From Clostridium sp. E02 (GTDB taxonomy: Bacteria; Bacillota; Clostridia; Lachnospirales; Lachnospiraceae), in NCBI RefSeq assembly GCF_003833015.1, contig NZ_RJLQ01000006.1:1-64000 (forward strand): a DNA stretch of 64,000 bases. Reading direction: 5' to 3'. Below, piece after piece: positions 43,511 to 53,079 of this stretch. The translations under genes were made by a program, and so were the position numbers. Under the pieces are notes generated by a model. That model did not search any database, was not told the origin of the DNA, and saw only the letters and a list, made by a program, of their open reading frames with translations. Numbering within the stretch: position 1 is the first letter of the stretch; every line of letters begins with the position of its first letter.

Positions 43511-45219
43511 TGGTTCCTCCTTCCTATCCGATTTAAGATATCGTTTTTAAGTCCCTCAAGCTTTTCTTGCGCATCTTCAAAGGATTGGCCTTTTACTCCG
43601 AAGTAAAACTTCATCTTCGGCTCTGTGCCTGAGGGACGGATGCAAAACCAGGAATCCCCTGACATGAGAAAACGTAAAACATTGGACTTTGGAAGCTTCT
43701 TTTTTATTCCCTTACCGGTTTCATAGTCCTCCATGCCAATTACCAAAAACCCACCAGCCCTTTGAGGCGGATTGCTTCGAAAGGATTCCATAATATGTTT
43801 CATTCTGGCTATTCCATCCTCTCGTTTTAACGTTACCGTTTCCAGACACTCTTCGTAATATCCAAACTCTTCATAGAGTTTCTTTAATTCTTCTAAAATA
43901 GAGCTTCCCCTTGATTTATAAAAGGCAGCCGCCTCACACAGAGTCATAATGGCGGATACTGCGTCCTTATCTCTTACGCTTGTTTCCACCAGACAGCCAA
44001 AACTTTCCTCGAATCCGAACTGATAATCTGGTTTATCCCCATCCTCTAGTAGTCGCATCAACGCTCCGATGTATTTAAAGCCTGTCAACACTTCCTCTAA
44101 CTTCATCCCATATTTTTCTGCCAAAGGCTTTGCCATCTGTGTTGTTACAATGGTTTTTATGACAACACCGTTTTGAGGTAAAAGTCCCAGCTCTTTTCTT
44201 CTGAAAAGCAAATAGCTGCAAATCAGTATTCCAGACATATTTCCGTTTAACCTTCGGTATTCTCCTGTTTGTTCCTCTTTTACGAAGACTCCCATCCGAT
44301 CCCCGTCGGGATCAGTGGCAAATACAAGATCTGCCTTAGTCTTTCCTGCCAGCTTTAGTGCCAGCTCAAAAACCTTTGCTTCCTCTGGATTTGGATCCTT
44401 CACAGTAGAAAAGTTACCGTCTGGCTCCTCTTGTTCCTTTACTACATAAACATTAGAAAATCCCAACCGGGACAGCAGATGGCGCACCGGAAGATTTCCT
44501 GCACCATGAAGAGGAGTATAGACTATGGTTAATTCCTTTGCCGACTTTTTTAAAGCATCGGGAGACAGCACATATTTTTGTATTTCTTCCAGATATGCTT
44601 CTTCCATATCCGGTCCAATCCACTGGAGCAGCCCCTTCTTCTCTGCCTCTTTCTCTTCCATATAGCGGACTAAGTCATAATCCCTTACCTGACGGATGCA
44701 TTGGGTGATTTCCTCATCCTTTTGAGAGGTTATCTGAGCACCGTCTTCCCAGTAAACCTTATAGCCGTTGTATTCGGGTGGATTATGACTGGCTGTAATA
44801 ACAATACCTGCAATCAGAGATAGATGTCTGACGGCAAACGAAAGCAAAGGGGTAGGGGCCAACTGATGAAAGAGATGGACGAAAATCCCGTTTCCACATA
44901 GGCACATAGCAGCCTGACGGGCAAATTCCATAGACTGGTGCCTGGAATCATAGGCAATTGCAACCCCTCTGGCACTGCCTCCTTTCTCTTTGATGTAATC
45001 AGAAAGTCCCTGTGTTGCTCTCCTTACGGTATAGATATTCATCCGGTTGGTTCCGGCTCCCATCACTCCTCTTAAGCCTCCGGTCCCAAATTCCAGTTCC
45101 TTGTAAAAGCGGTCCTTTATTTCTTCTTCCTGATGTTCCAGCTGCTTAAGCTCTTCCCTCGTTTCCCTGGAAAACAAGGGGCTGGTGCTCCACTGTATGT
45201 ATTGCTCCATATAATTCAT
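43468..45219 (-). CDS. Alpha-phosphohexomutase (phosphoglucomutase/phosphomannomutase)
   Basis: The 583-aa enzyme has the phosphoserine S144 in TASHNPPEYNGYKVY, metal-binding DPDGDR (303-308), sugar-binding FGFEESFGCL and phosphate-binding RPSGTEPKMKFYF. It interconverts hexose 1- and 6-phosphates. In this operon it would turn mannose 1-phosphate, released by the GH130 phosphorylase, into mannose 6-phosphate. The start overlaps the previous stop by 4 nt (ATGA). Confidence 0.94.
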   Translation of the reverse strand: MNYMEQYIQWSTSPLFSRETREELKQLEHQEEEIKDRFYKELEFGTGGLRGVMGAGTNRMNIYTVRRATQGLSDYIKEKGGSARGVAIAYDSRHQSMEFARQAAMCLCGNGIFVHLFHQLAPTPLLSFAVRHLSLIAGIVITASHNPPEYNGYKVYWEDGAQITSQKDEEITQCIRQVRDYDLVRYMEEKEAEKKGLLQWIGPDMEEAYLEEIQKYVLSPDALKKSAKELTIVYTPLHGAGNLPVRHLLSRLGFSNVYVVKEQEEPDGNFSTVKDPNPEEAKVFELALKLAGKTKADLVFATDPDGDRMGVFVKEEQTGEYRRLNGNMSGILICSYLLFRRKELGLLPQNGVVIKTIVTTQMAKPLAEKYGMKLEEVLTGFKYIGALMRLLEDGDKPDYQFGFEESFGCLVETSVRDKDAVSAIMTLCEAAAFYKSRGSSILEELKKLYEEFGYYEECLETVTLKREDGIARMKHIMESFRSNPPQRAGGFLVIGMEDYETGKGIKKKLPKSNVLRFLMSGDSWFCIRPSGTEPKMKFYFGVKGQSFEDAQEKLEGLKNDILNRIGRRNQWRNEAFTWEITKE

Positions 45220-46268
45220 GATGCCCTCACTTCTCTCACTCTCTTGATAAAAGCGGTTAATTCTTCCGCCATTTCTTCTGCTTCTGGAATCCTGATATGC
45301 CCCGGTGTTCCAACCCCATTTCTTCGGTAAAGAAAATGGGAAACCTGTTTATCCTCAAGAACCTGACAGACCTCTTCTATGGCTCTATCCCAATTTTCAT
45401 GGTGGTACAAAATTGTAGTAGTCAGAATGATAATCGCCTCTGGATAGAGCGTTCGAAGCTTTCTTACAAATCCCATATAATGTTCTTTCCATTGCTGTGC
45501 CTGTAAACCGGTATAATCCTCTTTCATGAAATCTATCGGATGACTATCATTTTGTCCAAGAGCCACAATCACCACGTTTGGGCGGTATTTTTCAAAATCC
45601 CATTGTCTCGTTCTTAAAAGGGCTGGGTGGTACTGGATCTTATCATAGACGGACTGCATACCAATACATCTGGGAGGCTCAAACCAACCTGTTCCATCCA
45701 TAAGGGCAATCCCCCCTTGGGAAATGTTATGGATTCTGGCATTTAACTTTCTTGCTGTCAGCCATGCATAGGAATACCAGCTGTTGGAATATTCCCCCTG
45801 ATGAACAGGATCTTCCTTCCCCACATCATTAATTGCCTCTGATACCTCTCCAGCACTGACGGAGTCTCCATAGACTTCGATTCTATAATCCGGAAGCGGC
45901 TCCGGCTTTAGAAGCCTTCCACCCTTAGAAAGCAAAAATCCCTCCAGAGATACGGTATGACAGGAATCCTGCCGCTTAAACAGCAGTAGGCTATGGATTC
46001 CTTCTCCTAAGTGATCTCCTAATAAAACACGAGTGGCTCCTGTCTTTGGCAGCTTTGCCTTCTTTTGTGTCCCATCTAAGATCCAGCCAATATAATTATC
46101 CCAGTATATAGAATGATTCTCCAGTCTAACGGATATACGCTCGCCCATAAAATACAGCTTAACGAAGCTGCAGGGATAAACAAATTCAGGTCTTCCTCTG
46201 TCATCCGTTCCGACCCTCCCGCAGTACTGAAGATAGGAATGATCTGTTTCGATCTTAGACTCTTCCAT
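45216..46268 (-). CDS. CE2-like acetyl esterase
   Basis: The 350-aa protein has an N-terminal beta-sandwich (about 8-115) followed by an SGNH domain, the CE2 arrangement. Ser136 lies in EVYGDSVSAGE, the Asn block in ALGQNDSHP (N240), and the catalytic His is H324 in GHIRIPEAEEMAEEL. CE2 enzymes remove 6-O-acetyl groups from mannans and xylans. No signal peptide. Paired with the CE17-like enzyme three genes on, as in the Roseburia intestinalis mannan locus. It overlaps the epimerase by 14 bp. Confidence 0.86.
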   Translation of the reverse strand: MEESKIETDHSYLQYCGRVGTDDRGRPEFVYPCSFVKLYFMGERISVRLENHSIYWDNYIGWILDGTQKKAKLPKTGATRVLLGDHLGEGIHSLLLFKRQDSCHTVSLEGFLLSKGGRLLKPEPLPDYRIEVYGDSVSAGEVSEAINDVGKEDPVHQGEYSNSWYSYAWLTARKLNARIHNISQGGIALMDGTGWFEPPRCIGMQSVYDKIQYHPALLRTRQWDFEKYRPNVVIVALGQNDSHPIDFMKEDYTGLQAQQWKEHYMGFVRKLRTLYPEAIIILTTTILYHHENWDRAIEEVCQVLEDKQVSHFLYRRNGVGTPGHIRIPEAEEMAEELTAFIKRVREVRAS

Positions 46269-47562
46269 ATTCCAGCAGCTCCTTATTCTTATGGATAAGC
46301 TGGAGTCTCTGCTTTACACAATCCCAACTTCTTAATGGATCTTCTGGTGTATGGAACACATAATCCGTCAGCTTTAAAATGCTTGTGACACCCATTCTTT
46401 TTATGACCTCCATGCACATTCTTCCATTGTGGTACGGACATTTCCACGGTTCCACAATCGGATCCTCTTTATCCGGTATTTCCCCATTGCAAAGTCTTAA
46501 AAACCACTCTGAGCCTGGTCTTGAATCCACCATGCGAACCCTTATGTATTCCCATATATCCCTTGCTGCCAAGAGAAAGCACTCCTTTTCTGGCTCTTTC
46601 TCCCAAGCATTTAAAAATCCCACCACTGCTTCTGCCTGAATCCACCAAATTCTGTCCTTATCATCCACTCCTTGCTTACATTCATTTAACAAACTATGAT
46701 TTCGGTATGCTTTTTCATAGACTTCCTCTGCCAGAATTCTGGTAATGGGTGCCATCTTTCTTTCATATTCTTTGTCCTCTAGCACATGCACACAGCGGTC
46801 GATCAACCAGGAAGTCTCAATATCATGGCCATAGGAATGGAGATCCAAAAGAGAATTCCAGTCTGTATCAAAGAATACCTCCTGACGTTTTTTTTCCGGA
46901 TTAAATACATGCTCTGCAAATTCATCCAGAATATGCTTTAACTGGTCTTTCACCTTTTCTCCATGATCTGCCTGGTAAAGCGACGTATATGCTTCCATAA
47001 CATGAAGCAGCGTATTCATCGTTCTTTTTGCATTGACTCCATGTTCAGAAAGCTTTTCGTTGAATACAGGAGTAAAATGGCGGTCATATGCCTCTCCATA
47101 GCCTACTTCATCCCGACAGGTATCTTCGATCCGGTCAAATAAATCATATGCCAGTGTCAGAGCTTCTTTGTCACCGGAGGCCTCATAATAGGCAGATAAG
47201 GAATATACTGCAAAGGCTTGATTATAGGTGTGCTTCGTCTGGTCAACCGGTCTTCCATCAAAAGAGACAGACCAGTAAACACCCCCAGCTTTTTGATCAA
47301 GGCAGTAATCTTTTAAAAATACATAGCCATGATGGGCATATTCTAAAATCTCATCCTGTCGTAAGGTTAAAAAAGCATTGGAAAAAAACCAGAGAATCCT
47401 GCTATTTAGGATCACACCCTTATCCGCCTTTTTATCAACATTTAGATTGTGGTCCACATAACCATAGAAACCACCGTATTCCTCATCCATTAACCCTTCC
47501 CAGAAAGGCAGCAGCTTTTCCTCCAGATGATGCCTCATTTCTTCTGCCATTATTTCTTTCAT
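46255..47562 (-). CDS. AGE-family epimerase, probable cellobiose/mannobiose 2-epimerase
   Basis: The 435-aa (alpha/alpha)6-barrel protein has motifs of cellobiose 2-epimerases: WEGLMDEEYGGFYGYVDHN at the N-terminus, HTYNQAFAVYSLSAYYEA, LHSYGHDIETSWLIDR with a catalytic His, and WKCPYHNGRMCMEVIKR at the end. It would convert mannobiose to mannosyl-glucose. I chose the ATG at 47562 because GGGAGGAAGAC precedes it. It is followed by an overlapping esterase gene. Confidence 0.92.
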   Translation of the reverse strand: MKEIMAEEMRHHLEEKLLPFWEGLMDEEYGGFYGYVDHNLNVDKKADKGVILNSRILWFFSNAFLTLRQDEILEYAHHGYVFLKDYCLDQKAGGVYWSVSFDGRPVDQTKHTYNQAFAVYSLSAYYEASGDKEALTLAYDLFDRIEDTCRDEVGYGEAYDRHFTPVFNEKLSEHGVNAKRTMNTLLHVMEAYTSLYQADHGEKVKDQLKHILDEFAEHVFNPEKKRQEVFFDTDWNSLLDLHSYGHDIETSWLIDRCVHVLEDKEYERKMAPITRILAEEVYEKAYRNHSLLNECKQGVDDKDRIWWIQAEAVVGFLNAWEKEPEKECFLLAARDIWEYIRVRMVDSRPGSEWFLRLCNGEIPDKEDPIVEPWKCPYHNGRMCMEVIKRMGVTSILKLTDYVFHTPEDPLRSWDCVKQRLQLIHKNKELLEYGRV

Positions 47563-47590
47563 GTCTTCCTCCCTCACCGTATGTAATTCT

Positions 47591-48604
47591 CTAGCGCATT
47601 CCTATTTCTTCATCGGTTTTTGTCAAAACACTGTGTTGCTTCATGTAAGATATAATCTCATCCGCTCTGGTAAATGCCAGAGCCACGTAACTGTCTGCCG
47701 CTCCATAATAAATGACGATTCTACCATCCTTTGGATCACAAATAGCAGAGCATGGGAAGCATACATTGGGAACAAAGCCCCGTTCCTCATACCATGTCTC
47801 TGGTGTAAGCAGGAAATTTTCACATCGGTATTTTACAATAGAAGGGTTATGTAGATCTAAAATTGCACCTCCAATGCTGTAGACATACCCATTGCAGGTC
47901 CCGGTTACTCCATGGTAAAACAAAAGCCATCCTTCCTCTGTTTCAATGGGGGCAGATCCTCCCCCAATTTTTAAGGATTCCCACCACTCCTTTCCTTTTC
48001 CCATCACATGGCGGTGTCTTCCCCAGTAAACCAGATCCGGACTTTCACTTAAAAATATGTCTCCAAAAGGCGTATGACCACTGTCACTGGGTCTGGAAAG
48101 CATCATGTATTTTCCATCTATTTTTCGGGGGAACAATACGGCATTTCTGTTAAATGGAAGAAATGGATTTTCCAGCCTCACAAAGGCCTTAAAATCCTGT
48201 GTTCTTGCTATGCCAATGGCAGCTCCGTAAAAATCCTGACACCAAATAATGTAATACGTATCTTCTACTTGAACAAGACGAGGATCATAGGCATACTTCG
48301 GCATAAAATTATTGCCGTCTTCATCTACAAACCGGATCTTATCCTTTTCAAACATCCATTTGATCCCATCGTCGCTTCTCCCTAGATAAATATAGGGAAT
48401 CCCGTTATTTTGCTCTCCCCGGAATACGCCAATAAAACCATCCTCATAAGCAATTACCGCAGAATTAAAAATTCTCGCTACATGACGAATCGGATTTCTT
48501 CCAATGATGGGATTTTCACTATAACGCCAAATGGGTGCTCCCAAATATTCTCCCGACGGTTCCTGCCAGGGCATAGTCTTTAATTCAGATGTATATAATT
48601 TCAT
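47591..48604 (-). CDS. GH130 beta-mannoside phosphorylase
   Basis: The 337-aa five-bladed beta-propeller enzyme has GH130 motifs: NPII near 31, IFNSAVIAYEDGFIGVFRGE, Asp107 in KYAYDPRL (the proton donor equivalent), the phosphate-binding region LSRPSDSGH, GGGSAPIETEEGWLLFYHGV. It phosphorolyses beta-1,4-mannosides to mannose 1-phosphate. Its length and N-terminus fit the mannooligosaccharide phosphorylase group (GH130_2) better than mannosylglucose phosphorylase (GH130_1), but I cannot confirm the subfamily. Confidence 0.92.
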   Translation of the reverse strand: MKLYTSELKTMPWQEPSGEYLGAPIWRYSENPIIGRNPIRHVARIFNSAVIAYEDGFIGVFRGEQNNGIPYIYLGRSDDGIKWMFEKDKIRFVDEDGNNFMPKYAYDPRLVQVEDTYYIIWCQDFYGAAIGIARTQDFKAFVRLENPFLPFNRNAVLFPRKIDGKYMMLSRPSDSGHTPFGDIFLSESPDLVYWGRHRHVMGKGKEWWESLKIGGGSAPIETEEGWLLFYHGVTGTCNGYVYSIGGAILDLHNPSIVKYRCENFLLTPETWYEERGFVPNVCFPCSAICDPKDGRIVIYYGAADSYVALAFTRADEIISYMKQHSVLTKTDEEIGMR

Positions 48605-48613
48605 GCTTTCCTC

Positions 48614-49459
48614 CTAACCTTTTACAGCTCCCTGAGTCAGTCCGCTGTATATCTGTCTTTGACAGAATATAAATATAAGTAACGCCGGTAACAAGGTAAT
48701 AATGACACCTGCACAGATATAGTTGTACTGGCTCCCCAAAGGTCCTGTAAATTTATACAAAGAGGTAGCTACCGTCACCAGCCTGTTCTTATCCTGTAAA
48801 TATAGATTGGACATATAATATTCATTATAGGTCCCCACCCCTTTTAAAATCATGACGGTTATCATAGCAGGTTTTAAAAGGGGAAGCAAAATCCGGAAAA
48901 AGATACCGAAATACGTGCACCCGTCCATAAGTGCTGATTCATCCAATGAAGTCGGAATGTTCTCAAAAAACTGTATAAAGATATAAATTGAGATTACATC
49001 GGTACCCATCATTAGAATGATATAGCCAATCAGACTGTTGATCAGGTGCATTTGATACATAATCTGGTAGACGGATACCTGCATGGCGATTCCCGGAAGA
49101 AGAGCGGCAAACAGAAACAGATTCCTGACCAAACCATTTCCCGGAAAATGAAAACGGTTTAATATGTATGCAAGCATAGAACCTGTCATAATAGAGCCAA
49201 ACAATACAAATACCAGAATAATAAAAGAATTAAAAAATGCGGTTGCCATATTCGCCTGCTTCCATGCCTGTATGAAATTATCAAAAAACAACCAGTTTTG
49301 CGGAAGTGTCATGACGCTGGTAGATGCATACTCTTTTTTTGTCTTAAATGCAGTGATTACACATACCACAACAGGAGTTACAGAGACCAAAGAGCCAAAG
49401 ACTAAAGTTGCGTATTTTATAAAATTCCATAAATATTTTATTAATTTTGAATCATTCAC
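48614..49459 (-). CDS. Carbohydrate ABC transporter permease, MalG type (mannan operon)
   Basis: The 281-aa membrane protein has six hydrophobic segments and the EAA-type loop ESALMDGCTYFGIFFRILLP. The start is GTG overlapping the previous stop (GTGA). Confidence 0.93.
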   Translation of the reverse strand: MNDSKLIKYLWNFIKYATLVFGSLVSVTPVVVCVITAFKTKKEYASTSVMTLPQNWLFFDNFIQAWKQANMATAFFNSFIILVFVLFGSIMTGSMLAYILNRFHFPGNGLVRNLFLFAALLPGIAMQVSVYQIMYQMHLINSLIGYIILMMGTDVISIYIFIQFFENIPTSLDESALMDGCTYFGIFFRILLPLLKPAMITVMILKGVGTYNEYYMSNLYLQDKNRLVTVATSLYKFTGPLGSQYNYICAGVIITLLPALLIFIFCQRQIYSGLTQGAVKG

Positions 49460-50457
49460 ACCCCTGCCTCCTTTAGCCCCCTGCTTTCTGCCAGTTTCTG
49501 TCTCTTTCTTCTCCTTCTTTGATCACGTATGGAATCCTCCTCTCCTTCCCCAAAGAAATATTTAAATATCACTTTTTGCAGGATCGTGGCAAATAAAATG
49601 ATAACCAGAAGAATGATAGCCATTGCAGAAGCCAGACCTACCTTTTGACTTTCATGGGCCAGTTTGTTCATTACGACAAAATAGGTTGCCGTTCCAAAAT
49701 TACCATTGGTAATGACATAAGGCGGTTCGAACGCACTTAAAGAACCAGTGATTGATAAAATCATATTTAATACGATTATCGTCTTGATGCTTGGTAGAAC
49801 GATGTAACGAAATTTCTGCCACTCATTTGCTCCGTCAATGGCTGCTGCTTCGTACATGGTTCCGTCTACAGACATAATTGCCCCAATAAATAAAACCATG
49901 TTTTGCCCCATGTACCTCCATATGGAAGTAGCTGCCACAGAAATGTTATTAATCTTTGTGTCTTTTAGCCAGTAGGGCAGGGTTTCCTGTGTGAATCCAC
50001 ACCATGTCAGGATCGTATCCAAAACAAATCCTCTGGTATAGAAGAATTTAAAGATAAAGCCAACCGCTATACCACCAATCAAATAGGGGAAGAATAGAAA
50101 TCCCTTAAAAAAATCCCCCCCTCTAAGCTTTGTACTAAGAACCGTGGCAAAATATAAAGCAATGGCCAATTGGATAAAGGATGCCCCTATATAGTAAAAA
50201 CTAAGTCGTAAGGCTTTAAAGCAATCATCTCTTTGAAAAACGTCCAAATAGTTTTCGAATCCTACAAACTCTCTTTTTCCAATATATTTCATATCATAAA
50301 AACTAAATCCTATCATCTTCACAAAGGGGATATAGGTAAAAATCAGCAGTAGAAAAACTGGAACAAACATAAATGTAATGATGACCAGCCAGCGATTTAC
50401 TTTTCCCGTTTTAAGCCATTTTAACAGCTGGACCCGTTTTATAGTTTTCTCGCCCAT
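49456..50457 (-). CDS. Carbohydrate ABC transporter permease, MalF type (mannan operon)
   Basis: The 333-aa protein has about six hydrophobic segments and the EAA loop YEAAAIDGANEWQKFRYIVLP. I chose the ATG at 50457, behind GGAGAAGCAT; the longer frame would need a TTG start whose first codons contain that site. The C-terminus is a basic tail. Confidence 0.92.
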   Translation of the reverse strand: MGEKTIKRVQLLKWLKTGKVNRWLVIITFMFVPVFLLLIFTYIPFVKMIGFSFYDMKYIGKREFVGFENYLDVFQRDDCFKALRLSFYYIGASFIQLAIALYFATVLSTKLRGGDFFKGFLFFPYLIGGIAVGFIFKFFYTRGFVLDTILTWCGFTQETLPYWLKDTKINNISVAATSIWRYMGQNMVLFIGAIMSVDGTMYEAAAIDGANEWQKFRYIVLPSIKTIIVLNMILSITGSLSAFEPPYVITNGNFGTATYFVVMNKLAHESQKVGLASAMAIILLVIILFATILQKVIFKYFFGEGEEDSIRDQRRRRKRQKLAESRGLKEAGV

Positions 50458-50505
50458 ATGCTTCTCCAATCTAAGTGTTTAACGCAATCGTACTCATGCT
50501 TCTCT

Positions 50506-51882
50506 TTACTGAATCGCTCCATATTTTTTCTGGGAAGCCATCCATCTTTTATTCCAGTCATCCATGATTTCATCAAGGCTTGGGGATCCGGCAACAGCAG
50601 CTTCCAGAATCTTAGAAGGGCCATCTGGTGATGTGTTGATTCCAACCTCCGAATCATTGTTGATATCATTATAAAGAGACTCTTCTCCTTCGGGAGCTGG
50701 ATTGTCAATGACAAGTTCCACATGATCAAACGTCTTATATATATCTGGATATTTGGAATCTACGCAAATGGGGATGCAGCCCTCATCATAAGCAAAATTA
50801 GAATCTTCTGTCAGCCATTTGACATAGAGCATAGAAGCGATTTGATTATCCGCAGAGCTGTTGATGTTTATTCCATAATTATAATCTGGACCTGCTGTGG
50901 CATACTGTTTGCCATTTACCGTAATCGGAAATGCCATATATCCGATATCATCGGGATGATCTCCGGCCGCTTGCATCTGGGTTACTGCCCAAGATCCCAA
51001 AACCATGGTTCCAATTTTCCCATTGTTCATAATCCCTTTGCTGCCTTCCCAATCTGTGGTAGTCGGATCGTCCTCTATCAGCCCTCTTTTAACCGCCTCA
51101 TAAAGGGTATAGTAAACCGCATAAGGCCCGGTCATATCTTTCTGTTTTGCAAATGGATTTTTCTGGTGTACTAAAATTTCATTGACATAATCCGGATTTC
51201 CTGTTGCGGAACCAGTAATATAAGAATCCCACGCTGTCATGGTCCAGCCGGCAGCAAAATTCGTATATAGGGGAATGGCATCTGTATTCTCTTTGATTTT
51301 TAGTAACGCATCTAAAAATTCGTCGGGCGTCTTTGGCAATTCCGTAATTCCGGCTTCCTCAAAAACCTTTTTATTGTATACAATTCCCTGGGCATTTCCA
51401 TCAGATGGCATTCCATAAACTTTATTTTTAAAGGAAAAATTATTAAGCATGATGTATTTTTTTTCTAATTCCGGCTTATCTCCCAAACAGAGAAAATAAT
51501 TTTCCAGTTCGTCCTTATCCACCTGTACCGGAATCATACAGATGTCTCCCCAATCCCCTGTGGTCAGTCTTGTAATCATGTCATCTGCGTAATTGGTGAC
51601 TCCTTCGTATGTAATGGTCACATTGGGATACATTTTTTGAAACTGTTTGATATAATCCTTAAACGTAGTGTCAACCGCATCCGTCTTATGGGTAATGAAT
51701 TTCAAATCTGCTTTAATATCCGTATAATCTTCTCCTACTTTTAAATTATTAAACTTGGGAATATCAGAAACTGTCTGTTGTCCCTTAACCGAACCAGAAC
51801 TCTTTGCCCCTCCACATGCGGTTAAAGAAACTGCCAGAACTGCTGCTAATCCAAATGCCCCAAATCTTTTCATAACTTTCAT
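50506..51882 (-). CDS. Sugar-binding lipoprotein of mannan-operon ABC transporter
   Basis: The 458-aa lipoprotein has lipobox LTAC (Cys23), then a family 1 solute-binding fold (FKDYIKQFQKMYPNVTITYEG, GIVYNKKVFEEAGITELPKT). As first gene of the operon it should bind manno-oligosaccharides (inference from GH130, epimerase and esterases downstream). No ATPase gene is present in the operon. The RBS is GGAGGAAGGCATT. Confidence 0.93.
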   Translation of the reverse strand: MKVMKRFGAFGLAAVLAVSLTACGGAKSSGSVKGQQTVSDIPKFNNLKVGEDYTDIKADLKFITHKTDAVDTTFKDYIKQFQKMYPNVTITYEGVTNYADDMITRLTTGDWGDICMIPVQVDKDELENYFLCLGDKPELEKKYIMLNNFSFKNKVYGMPSDGNAQGIVYNKKVFEEAGITELPKTPDEFLDALLKIKENTDAIPLYTNFAAGWTMTAWDSYITGSATGNPDYVNEILVHQKNPFAKQKDMTGPYAVYYTLYEAVKRGLIEDDPTTTDWEGSKGIMNNGKIGTMVLGSWAVTQMQAAGDHPDDIGYMAFPITVNGKQYATAGPDYNYGININSSADNQIASMLYVKWLTEDSNFAYDEGCIPICVDSKYPDIYKTFDHVELVIDNPAPEGEESLYNDINNDSEVGINTSPDGPSKILEAAVAGSPSLDEIMDDWNKRWMASQKKYGAIQ

Positions 51883-51929
51883 AATGCCTTCCTCCTTACA
51901 TTCTTTTTTTGTTTATATCGCATCAATAT

Positions 51930-51971
51930 TTAACTTAATTTAAGTATATTTTAAACCTAACTTAATGTCAT
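51930..51971 (-). promoter_or_regulatory. Promoter and operator of the mannan operon
   Basis: The minus strand reads ATGACA (51966-51971), N17, TATACT (51943-51948). The plus-strand motif TAACTTAAT occurs at 51931-51939 and 51958-51966, and TAAGTATATTTTAA (51941-51954) recurs exactly at the LacI gene's promoter (54120-54133). The -10 is the same and the spacer carries a similar site, so one LacI-type repressor probably controls both. The remainder of the 306-bp divergent gap to the AraC gene is AT-rich with no gene. Confidence 0.72.
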
Positions 51972-52188
51972 CTATTATTCTTGCTTTTTATCATTCGTTC
52001 TTGCTTTTTATTATGCATTTATTATAATTTATGCTTTCATTCATAGTTTTTTTGTACATATTCTTTTAAGATTCACTTTTTAAATGCTTTATTTATTATG
52101 TGGAAATTTATTTTATTTATAATATTCGCTTTATTTTTATGCTTTTTTATGTTAAAATAAACAAAAATAGTACGAGTCGAGGTACGAA

Positions 52189-53079
52189 TTGAACTTTCAA
52201 AATATTTTTTTAGCCAAATTATTAAGTGGTGATAAACTAACTTCTGCTTTGACCGTTAGTCAATTTCTCCCAACCACTTATCCGCTTCAGCCTGACGAAC
52301 CAGAATGCCTGCTCTCTCTTACTGCCGCCGGGTACATAAAAAGCTGTTATCCATACCGTTACGAAATCATGGATCTTCCTTTTTTTTGCATCCTTTATAC
52401 GATAAAAGGCAGCGGAATGTATGAAGTGGGACAAAAAAAATATTGTCTGCTTCCCGGAACTTTTCTTTTCGTAGACTGCGAAAAAAAGCACAAAATTTAT
52501 GCGGAAAAAAACAGCTGGGATTTTTATCAGCTGTTTTTGTATAAAACGCAATGCCTATTTTTCTATAAACAATTTACTATAAAATACGGAAGCATCACCA
52601 CAATTCCCCAATGCCCATACATCATTTCTCTTTTTAGCCGTCTGACGGCAGAACCTTTCACTTTAAACAGAGATCTTTTATTTAATAATCATCGGCTTCT
52701 TACGGAAATCCTGACCGCTGCGATACTAACCCCCTCCGCATACAGAGATGATTTTGCTCCCCCATATTTAAGAAAAATGAAAAAAATAATGGACACCCAG
52801 TATGCCTCTCCCCAGAGTCTCACTCAATTTGAGATGATTCTGGGAATCAGCAGATACCGGCTGTCCAGAGAATTTCATAATTTATATGAGCTACCGCCTT
52901 TGCAGTATTTAAATCGACGCAGAATTGAAGAATCGAAAAAGCTGCTGCAAGATCCTGCCATAACCGTATATGAAGCCGGACGATTAGTGGGCATCGACAA
53001 TACCACTCACTTTATCCGCCTCTTTCGGAAATATGCGGGAACGACTCCAGCTAATTATAGAAGCTCTTTACAATCCTAA
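52189..53079 (+). CDS. AraC-family transcriptional regulator (mannan locus)
   Basis: The 296-aa protein has a cupin-like N-terminal domain (LPFFCILYTIKGSGMYEVGQ) and a C-terminal AraC HTH (about 195-295: LTQFEMILGISRYRLSREFHN, VYEAGRLVGIDNTTHFIRLFRKY). The start is TTG at 52189 with GAGGT upstream. It is divergent from the binding protein gene and so is its likely activator. Its 3' end overlaps the LacI gene's end by 4 bp, tail to tail. Confidence 0.88.
   Translation: MNFQNIFLAKLLSGDKLTSALTVSQFLPTTYPLQPDEPECLLSLTAAGYIKSCYPYRYEIMDLPFFCILYTIKGSGMYEVGQKKYCLLPGTFLFVDCEKKHKIYAEKNSWDFYQLFLYKTQCLFFYKQFTIKYGSITTIPQCPYIISLFSRLTAEPFTLNRDLLFNNHRLLTEILTAAILTPSAYRDDFAPPYLRKMKKIMDTQYASPQSLTQFEMILGISRYRLSREFHNLYELPPLQYLNRRRIEESKKLLQDPAITVYEAGRLVGIDNTTHFIRLFRKYAGTTPANYRSSLQS

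Noticed and set aside
47088-47594. 168-aa plus-strand frame opposite the epimerase gene
   Set aside because: His/Pro/Arg-rich shadow frame; the epimerase is certain.
50722-51174. 150-aa plus-strand frame opposite the mannan-operon binding protein
   Set aside because: Antisense shadow without RBS or recognised motifs.
51911-51930. CcpA cre-like site (TGATGCGATATAAA on the minus strand)
   Set aside because: The match to the cre consensus is only partial and I cannot distinguish it from chance.
53076-53079. Tail-to-tail overlap of AraC and LacI stop codons as possible antisense control
   Set aside because: A 4-bp overlap is common in compact genomes and gives no evidence by itself.
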